10,393 nt of DNA from a bacterium. Lineage in GTDB: Bacteria > Patescibacteriota > Minisyncoccia > Moranbacterales > UBA2206. This document shows positions 5,873-10,393 of this stretch, in pieces (the stretch's first letter is position 1; each line of letters starts with the position of its first letter). The notes under the pieces were generated by a model. The model was not told where the DNA came from. It searched no databases and worked only from the letters and a program-made list of their open reading frames with translations. The translations under genes and the position numbers were made by a program. The DNA lies in contig JAJYJP010000028.1 in assembly GCA_021789395.1 (NCBI GenBank), forward strand, positions 1 to 10,393, given 5' to 3'.

Positions 5873-7003
5873 TCAAGCGCCCACTTCTTTAATTTTTTTC
5901 AGGATGATTTCTCCCGCTTCGCGGAGCGAGCTTAAGTTTAGCTTGATTTCCAAATGGTCGTTGTGGCGAGTCCCGTCGATGAACGGATGGAGTTTTTGGA
6001 TTGTTTCCAATTCCGATTTAAGAATGGCGATCGCTGAAGAAGGCGTGTCGTTGTAAACAATCATAAAAATTTTTCCTTCGCTGTAATTTTCTTTAAGCTT
6101 GTTCAAGATGGCCAGGATGTCTTTGTCGGTCGCCCGGCTCTGCACAAAATCTTCGACAGTCAGTTCCGCCCAAGCTAAGCGTGCTTTTTCTTCCCATTTG
6201 ATCTTAGACATGGCGCGCCCCCACAATTTCAAAATATGGAGCGGTTGGGTTTTATAGAGCCAACGGACTATCTCCTGTTGGTCGGCTCCTTTAGCCATCA
6301 GGGCGGCGGAGGCCAAAAAAGCTTTCGGCGTCGTGTTTTTTTTCTGGAAACTGTCGGTGGCGGCAATTATGCCGGTGAGCAAACTATCGGCGATAACTTT
6401 ATCGATAATCGTATCATTGATATTTTCCAAAAGGGAATAGACAATTTCACTGCAAGAAGAAGAGGTGACATCCACCAAATTGATCTGGCCGAAATTTTCA
6501 TTGGTACTCCGGTAATCAATATTGATAAGCGGGACTTCGAAAAAAAGATCTGGATGGTCTTCGTAAATCTTCCCCAATTTTTCCAGATCCTGACTGTCTA
6601 AAACGATAATTAAATCGTATTTGAATTTCGCCAGAATGAAAGAAAAATCACGCGGATCAAGGGAGCCTTTTTCCGGCGTCAGATGAATATTGAGAAGTTT
6701 GCCGTCGATTTCTTCCGTCCGGACATTGGAAATTTTATTGCGGGTAATGTCGAACGATAAAACAAAATCCCGCGAGCCGTCGACGGACGAGCGGATGTTT
6801 TGCGGGCGGGGCAGAAAATCAAATTTTTGAGAAAGGTGATCGGAAAAGGCAATGGTGGCGCGTTTACCTAATTTTTCCGCGAAAAAATAAAGAGCCCAGG
6901 CGCTTCCGATTGCATCGCCGCTGGGATTTTCCGGAATCAAAATCAAAATGTCTTGCGACTTTTCCAAAAAATTTTTGAATTGTTCCTGCGGCTCAAGAGT
7001 CAT
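5873..7003 (-). CDS. Degenerate DHH-family (NrnA/RecJ-like) phosphoesterase homologue
   Basis: The 376-residue length and the order of motifs match NrnA-like DHH/DHHA1 proteins, which hydrolyse short oligonucleotides, pAp or cyclic dinucleotides. The fold is recognisable from NPSGDAIGSAWAL (26-38), DLIIVLDSQDLEKLG (130-144), NIDYRSTNENFG (161-172) and TGIIAATDSF (210-219). However, the usual metal ligands are largely gone. Motif I, normally H-x3-D-x-D, reads PENPSGD (24-30), keeping only the last Asp. The DHH triad reads DYR (163-165). The motif IV Asp appears to be Ala. The C-terminal GGGH substrate motif is replaced by DGTRHNDH (343-350). D30 and D136 remain. It is probably not a standard phosphoesterase and may be a binding protein or an altered enzyme; this is inference. 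The gene has its own promoter, no SD, and precedes the double ATPase gene on the same strand behind a probable terminator. Confidence 0.85.
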   Translation of the reverse strand: MTLEPQEQFKNFLEKSQDILILIPENPSGDAIGSAWALYFFAEKLGKRATIAFSDHLSQKFDFLPRPQNIRSSVDGSRDFVLSFDITRNKISNVRTEEIDGKLLNIHLTPEKGSLDPRDFSFILAKFKYDLIIVLDSQDLEKLGKIYEDHPDLFFEVPLINIDYRSTNENFGQINLVDVTSSSCSEIVYSLLENINDTIIDKVIADSLLTGIIAATDSFQKKNTTPKAFLASAALMAKGADQQEIVRWLYKTQPLHILKLWGRAMSKIKWEEKARLAWAELTVEDFVQSRATDKDILAILNKLKENYSEGKIFMIVYNDTPSSAIAILKSELETIQKLHPFIDGTRHNDHLEIKLNLSSLREAGEIILKKIKEVGA

Positions 7004-7026
7004 AAAAATATGGAAGTTAGTATTAC

Positions 7027-7055
7027 AAAGTAACAGCTGGAAATATTATTGTCAA
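7027..7055 (-). promoter_or_regulatory. Probable promoter of the DHH-family gene
   Basis: On the minus strand a perfect TTGACA (7050-7055), a 17-nt spacer and TACTTT (7027-7032) precede the ATG at 7003. The predicted leader is about 17 nt without an SD. Its -35 box is 15 bp from that of the divergent lipoprotein promoter. Confidence 0.55.
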
Positions 7056-7070
7056 TGAAAAAGGCAAAAC

Positions 7071-7097
7071 TTGACTTTTTAAGGCATTTATTATAAT
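7071..7097 (+). promoter_or_regulatory. Probable promoter of the lipoprotein gene
   Basis: TTGACT (7071-7076) and a consensus TATAAT (7092-7097) are separated by 15 nt, slightly short. TAATGT two bases further right would give a 17-nt spacing. The leader to the GTG start would be about 40 nt and contains a full-length SD. Confidence 0.6.
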
Positions 7098-7145
7098 GTG
7101 ATTTGTTGAAAACAGTACTTTGATTAAAAAACAAGGAGGTGGATT

Positions 7146-7445
7146 GTGTTTAAAAAAGCAGTGTTATTAGTTGTATTTGCGTTGTTTGCTGGTTGTGTGG
7201 CGTATGTGCCGCCGACGTACACTTATGACCGGCAAGTATGCGGTCCAGACAGTACTGGACAGCAACGTTGCTGGACTGATAAACGGGTTGAGACGTATCC
7301 TGTTTATCAAGATTCGGGATCGACGTCGTTTTTCTACGGCAACGGCCGGACGTTCATCGGCGGATCGGTAGGATATCCGTATGGAGGATACGGATACGGA
7401 GCGATTGCGCCCTCGTATCTTGCGATGCCTCATCATCGCTGGTAA
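7146..7445 (+). CDS. Small probable lipoprotein, Tyr/Gly-rich (99 aa)
   Basis: The GTG start at 7146 is set by an almost complete anti-16S match (AAGGAGGT, 7133-7140) 5-6 nt upstream. The N-terminus is a short lipoprotein-type signal: FKK, a hydrophobic core, then FAGC with C17 as the likely lipidated residue; Phe instead of Leu at -3 is atypical. The mature part of about 83 residues has PPTYTYDRQVCG, a second and third Cys (C32 and C42), SFFYGNGRTFIGGSVGYPYGGYGYG and an HHRW end. The Gly/Tyr-rich pattern resembles small envelope proteins that form flexible or beta surfaces. I recognise no family. It has its own promoter and terminator, so it is a one-gene unit. Secretion is well supported; lipidation is likely; function is unknown. 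Confidence 0.8.
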   Translation: MFKKAVLLVVFALFAGCVAYVPPTYTYDRQVCGPDSTGQQRCWTDKRVETYPVYQDSGSTSFFYGNGRTFIGGSVGYPYGGYGYGAIAPSYLAMPHHRW

Positions 7446-7451
7446 ATATTG

Positions 7452-7491
7452 GGGGGATGTGGTCTTTGTATCACATGCCCCTTCTTTTTTT
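7452..7491 (+). terminator. Rho-independent terminator of the lipoprotein gene
   Basis: ATGTGGT (7457-7463) pairs with ATCACAT (7470-7476), followed after one G-G mismatch by GGGG with CCCC (7452-7455/7478-7481), then TTCTTTTTTT. It starts 7 nt past the stop. It also argues against starting tsaE at the in-frame ATG at 7457, which lies inside this stem. Confidence 0.9.
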
Positions 7492-7516
7492 GTTCAAATC
7501 CGTTAGAATTAAAACT

Positions 7517-7960
7517 ATGAAAGAAATTATCACGAACAATTTTGAAGAAACTCAAAAACTAGGTGAAGATCTAGCCAAAACTCTGCAAGGCGGAGAGGTT
7601 GTTTGTTTGGAAGGCGATTTGGGTTCCGGCAAGACGACTTTTACGCAAGGTTTGCTAAAAGGCTTGGGTGTGGAAGGACCGTACACGAGCCCGACGTTTT
7701 TGGTAATGAAAGAATATAAACCTCACCCTGATCCTCTCCTTAAAAAGGAGAGGAGGATAATGAATATCTATCATATTGACGCGTATCGGGTCGGTCCGGA
7801 TGACATTTTGGCGTTGGGCTGGGAGGAAATAATTGCGAATCCGAAAAATATCGTGATCGTCGAATGGTCTGATCGGATTCAAAAAATTCTTCCGAAAAAT
7901 TGCATGAATATAAAGTTTGAGTGGCTGGATGAGAATAGACGAGAAATAAAAATAGATTAA
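7517..7960 (+). CDS. tsaE: tRNA t6A biosynthesis ATPase TsaE
   Basis: TsaE is the small P-loop ATPase that works with TsaB and TsaD to make N6-threonylcarbamoyladenosine at position 37 of ANN-decoding tRNAs. The 147 residues show Walker A GDLGSGKTT (33-41), TSPTF (57-61), the family motif IYHIDAYR (84-91) and VEWSDRI (115-121). The start at 7517 gives the family-typical N-terminus (KEIITNNFEETQKLGEDLA); an in-frame ATG at 7457 falls within the upstream terminator and is rejected. There is no SD. A TAGAAT box at 7504-7509 would place transcription start at about the ATG itself, although no good -35 is visible. Residues 68-80 (KPHPDPLLKKERR) are an extra loop encoded by a palindromic repeat and do not belong to the family core. 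tsaB and tsaD are not adjacent. Confidence 0.95.
   Translation: MKEIITNNFEETQKLGEDLAKTLQGGEVVCLEGDLGSGKTTFTQGLLKGLGVEGPYTSPTFLVMKEYKPHPDPLLKKERRIMNIYHIDAYRVGPDDILALGWEEIIANPKNIVIVEWSDRIQKILPKNCMNIKFEWLDENRREIKID
7721..7758 (+). repeat. Palindromic repeat inserted in frame in tsaE
   Basis: TCCTCTCCTT (7732-7741) and AAGGAGAGGA (7745-7754) form a perfect 10-bp stem with a 3-nt loop. It encodes PHPDPLLKKERR without breaking the frame, in a surface loop between TSPTF and the IYHIDAYR strand. A related palindrome occurs in polA. Confidence 0.75.
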
Positions 7961-7983
7961 AAACAGGAATATAGCCTGTTTTT
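7959..7983 (+). terminator. Rho-independent terminator of tsaE
   Basis: AAAACAGG (7960-7967) pairs with CCTGTTTT (7975-7982) around a 7-nt loop, and the stem runs into five T. The 5' arm overlaps the tsaE stop codon. It separates tsaE from polA. Confidence 0.85.
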
Positions 7984-7988
7984 ATTGA

Positions 7989-8017
7989 TTGTAATATTCT
8001 TGTCAGAAATATATACT
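7989..8017 (+). promoter_or_regulatory. Probable polA promoter giving a leaderless mRNA
   Basis: TTGTAA (7989-7994), a 17-nt spacer and TATACT (8012-8017) lie right after the tsaE terminator. The expected start of transcription is 8024-8025, at the polA ATG, and no SD exists upstream. A second pair, TTGTCA (8000) with TATAAT (8021), has a 15-nt spacer and would start inside the gene, so it is less likely. Confidence 0.5.
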
Positions 8018-8024
8018 TATTATA

Positions 8025-10393
8025 ATGAGTAAACAATCTAAAAAGCTAGTTCTGATCGATGGAAACGCCATCATTCACCGCGCCTATCATGCTTTGCCGC
8101 CGCTGACCAATAAGAAAGGCGAGCTTTTGAATGCGGTTTATGGATTTTCAAGTATTCTGTTGAAAGTTTTGAGCGATATCAAACCGGACTATATCATCGC
8201 GACTTTTGATCTGCGCGGGAAGACTTTCCGGCATGAGGAATACAAGGAATATAAAGCCACCCGCGTGAAAGCGCCGGACGAACTTTATGCCCAGATTGAT
8301 CGCGTCAAGGAAGTGGTGCGGGCATTTAATATTCCGATCTACGAAAAAGAAGGATTTGAGGCGGATGATCTGATCGGGACTTTGGCCGATCAGTCGGAAA
8401 AAATGAAATTGCCGATCGAGAATATAATTGTGACAGGCGATATGGACACTTTGCAACTCGTTAATCACAAAACGATCGTTTACGCGCTGCGAAAAGGCAT
8501 GAGCGACATCGTGATTTACAATGAAGATGCGGTGCGCGAACGCTACGGACTGGAGCCGAAACAGCTGATTGATTACAAAGGTTTGCGCGGCGATCCGTCG
8601 GATAATATTCCGGGCGTCAAAGGCATCGGTGAAAAAACGGCCACCGAACTTTTGAAAGAATTTGGATCAATAGAGAATATCTATAAAAATATTTCTAAAT
8701 TAAAAGGCGCGACCAAAGAAAAACTGGAGCGGGACAAAATGGCGGGAATAATGTCCAAGCGATTAGCGACAATTATTCGCAATGTTCCGGTGAAAATTAA
8801 TTTGGAAGAAGCGGTGACGCACGATTTTGACCGCAAAAAATTAGTCGATCTTTTTCAGGAGCTGAATTTTTTCAGTTTGATCAAAAGAATTCCAGGATCT
8901 ATTTCTGAAACTGAGGCGGCACAAAAAGAAGAAACGGTGCGGGAAGTAAAAGACTTTAAATTTGAAATTATCCAAAAAGAAAAAGTGGCAGAATTTCTCA
9001 AATCTTTGGATGGACAAAAAGAAATTGCGTTCAGTTTGAACTTATCCGGTCAAAAATATTTCGACGCGGCAATTAAAGGCATTGCGTTTTCGCACAAAAC
9101 TGGCCGAGCAAGTTATATCGAATATGCTCCGGAAACTTTCGAGTTTTTGAAAAATATTTTGGAAAATAAAAATATTCAAAAGATCGGCTATGATTTGAAA
9201 TTTGATCTGGAAGTTTTGCAAAAATACGGGATTAATCTTTCCGGAAATTTGTATGATGTGATGTTGGCGGCCTATGTTTTGGATCCGGGCGCGAAAAATG
9301 AACTGGAAACTTTGGTGCTTTCCGAACTGGGTGAGGAAATGGCGGAGGAGAAAAATAAAAAGGGGCAGTTGGCGATGGAAATTGAATTGGTGGAGGAAAT
9401 TGGAAAGAAAATTTGCCAGCGATGCGACTATATTTTTAAATTAAAAAATGTTTTTGAAAAAAGAATCAAGGAAATTTCAACTGAACAGAAAAGTTCAACC
9501 TCTCTGCCCTACGGGCATCTCTCCTTGTCTAAGGAGAGAAAAACTTTGGAAGACATCTTTTTTAATTTGGAAATGCCGCTCGTGCCGGTTTTGGCGGAAA
9601 TGGAAATGAGCGGCGTGCTCTTGAATCCGATTGTTTTTAAAGATATCTCTGAAAAAATAGAGAAGAAAATTGAAACGTTGGAAAAAAACATTTACAAACT
9701 GGCCGGGGCGGAATTTAATATCAATTCCCCGCGGCAATTGGCGGAAATCCTTTTTGAGAAATTGCGGCTGCCGACTTCTGACGTGAAAAAATTAAAAACC
9801 GGCTTCTCCACGGCGGCTGGAGAGCTGGCGAAATTGCGCGGCCAGCACAAGATCATCGAGAAGGTTGAATATTATCGCGAATTGTTCAAGTTAAAAACAA
9901 CGTACCTCGACACATTGCCGACTTTGGTTGATGAACACTCCAGGATCCATACAACTTTCAATCAGGCCGTGACGGCGACCGGACGCTTGTCTTCTTCTGA
10001 TCCAAACCTGCAAAATATTCCGATCAAAACCGAATTGGGCCAGTTGTTGCGTACGGCTTTCGAAGCGGAGCCGGGCTATAAACTCGTAAGCGCGGATTAT
10101 TCCCAGATTGATCTGCGGGTGGTGGCGCATGTTTCCAGTGATTCCAAAATGATTGAAGCATTCCAAAAAGGCGAAGATATTCACCGGACGACCGCGGCAG
10201 AAATCAATAAGGTTTCTATGTCACAAGTGACGGAAAAAATGCGTTCAAAAGCTAAAGCTTTGAACTTCGGAATCATCTACGGAATGAGCGTTTTCGGATT
10301 TTCGGAAAGAACCGGAATTGATCGCGACGAAGCCAAAAAATTCATCAACGATTATATGGAAAAATTTTCTGGTGTGGCGACGTATATGCGCAA
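8025..10393 (+). CDS. polA: DNA polymerase I (3' end beyond window)
   Basis: Pol I fills repair gaps and removes RNA primers. The window holds 789 residues. Residues 7-290 are the 5'-3' exonuclease, with LVLIDGNAIIHRAYH, FDLRGKTFRHEEYKEYKATR (61-80), EADDLIG (112-118), VTGDMDTLQL (136-145) and RGDPSDNIPGVKGIGEKTA (188-206), all apparently active. Residues 310-485 are the 3'-5' exonuclease-like domain. The Exo I acidic pair is missing (IAFSLNLSG, 334-342), so proofreading is probably lost, as in Taq. Residues 510 onward are the polymerase: EMPLVPVLAEMEMSGVLLN, ATGRLSSSDPNLQNIPI (651-667), motif A ADYSQIDLR (690-698) and the fingers helix RSKAKALNFGIIYG (740-753). Motif C lies beyond the edge. 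Motif A has Asp where the family has the steric-gate Glu. Residues 491-505 are a repeat-encoded linker insertion. The ATG at 8025 has no SD. Confidence 0.98.
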   Translation, partial: MSKQSKKLVLIDGNAIIHRAYHALPPLTNKKGELLNAVYGFSSILLKVLSDIKPDYIIATFDLRGKTFRHEEYKEYKATRVKAPDELYAQIDRVKEVVRAFNIPIYEKEGFEADDLIGTLADQSEKMKLPIENIIVTGDMDTLQLVNHKTIVYALRKGMSDIVIYNEDAVRERYGLEPKQLIDYKGLRGDPSDNIPGVKGIGEKTATELLKEFGSIENIYKNISKLKGATKEKLERDKMAGIMSKRLATIIRNVPVKINLEEAVTHDFDRKKLVDLFQELNFFSLIKRIPGSISETEAAQKEETVREVKDFKFEIIQKEKVAEFLKSLDGQKEIAFSLNLSGQKYFDAAIKGIAFSHKTGRASYIEYAPETFEFLKNILENKNIQKIGYDLKFDLEVLQKYGINLSGNLYDVMLAAYVLDPGAKNELETLVLSELGEEMAEEKNKKGQLAMEIELVEEIGKKICQRCDYIFKLKNVFEKRIKEISTEQKSSTSLPYGHLSLSKERKTLEDIFFNLEMPLVPVLAEMEMSGVLLNPIVFKDISEKIEKKIETLEKNIYKLAGAEFNINSPRQLAEILFEKLRLPTSDVKKLKTGFSTAAGELAKLRGQHKIIEKVEYYRELFKLKTTYLDTLPTLVDEHSRIHTTFNQAVTATGRLSSSDPNLQNIPIKTELGQLLRTAFEAEPGYKLVSADYSQIDLRVVAHVSSDSKMIEAFQKGEDIHRTTAAEINKVSMSQVTEKMRSKAKALNFGIIYGMSVFGFSERTGIDRDEAKKFINDYMEKFSGVATYMR
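9497..9540 (+). repeat. Palindromic repeat inserted in frame in polA
   Basis: Two adjacent hairpins are visible: TGCCC-TAC-GGGCA (9505-9517) and TCTCTCCTT-GTCT-AAGGAGAGA (9518-9539). They encode roughly TSLPYGHLSLSKERK in the linker between the 3'-5' exonuclease-like and polymerase domains, without breaking the frame. The CTCTCCTT/AAGGAGAG core is shared with the repeat in tsaE. Confidence 0.75.

Noticed and set aside
6236..6601. 121-codon plus-strand ORF
   Set aside because: It is antisense to the DHH-family gene, with no SD and no domain pattern.
7457..7516. Longer N-terminus for TsaE starting at 7457
   Set aside because: The extra 20 residues lie inside and just after the lipoprotein terminator, and the family N-terminus begins at the ATG at 7517.

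Overview
The window looks like chromosomal DNA from a Candidate Phyla Radiation (Patescibacteria-type) bacterium. This is inferred from gene content and style: a secreted lamin-tail-domain protein, a type IV pilus/type II secretion ATPase, a very divergent DHH-family protein, Pol I without a proofreading site, and little use of Shine-Dalgarno (SD) sites in the larger genes. No rRNA or marker gene fixes the taxon. No tRNA, CRISPR array, full insertion sequence or prophage gene is seen.

Layout: on the minus strand, bases 1-840 encode the N-terminal 280 residues of a secreted protein with two lamin-tail-like domains. ruvB (981-1985) ends at a clear terminator. Diverging from ruvB on the plus strand is a compact unit (2030-2527): a near-consensus promoter, about 200 nt of highly structured RNA, a strong SD, a 60-residue membrane protein and a strong terminator. 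Bases 2531-2729 are non-coding and consist of two nested imperfect inverted-repeat elements plus a hairpin; the outer element supplies the stop codon of the next gene. That gene (2726-5752, minus) encodes a 1008-residue protein with two complete GspE/PilB ATPase modules in tandem. Upstream of it, also minus, a 376-residue DHH-family protein (5873-7003) has lost most of its metal-binding signature, including the DHH triad itself.

From about 7071 rightward the genes are on the plus strand: a 99-residue probable lipoprotein (7146-7445), tsaE (7517-7960) for the t6A tRNA modification, and polA (8025 to the window end), cut within the fingers of the polymerase domain. Nearly every gene has its own terminator and a plausible promoter, so the window is mostly monocistronic units rather than a long operon.

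The points of most interest are (1) the structured RNA linked to a small membrane protein, with a rod-plus-bubble shape reminiscent of 6S RNA but not identified; (2) the fused double PilB ATPase; (3) the DHH protein with a degraded active site; and (4) related CTCTCCTT-type palindromic repeats inserted in frame in both tsaE and polA.
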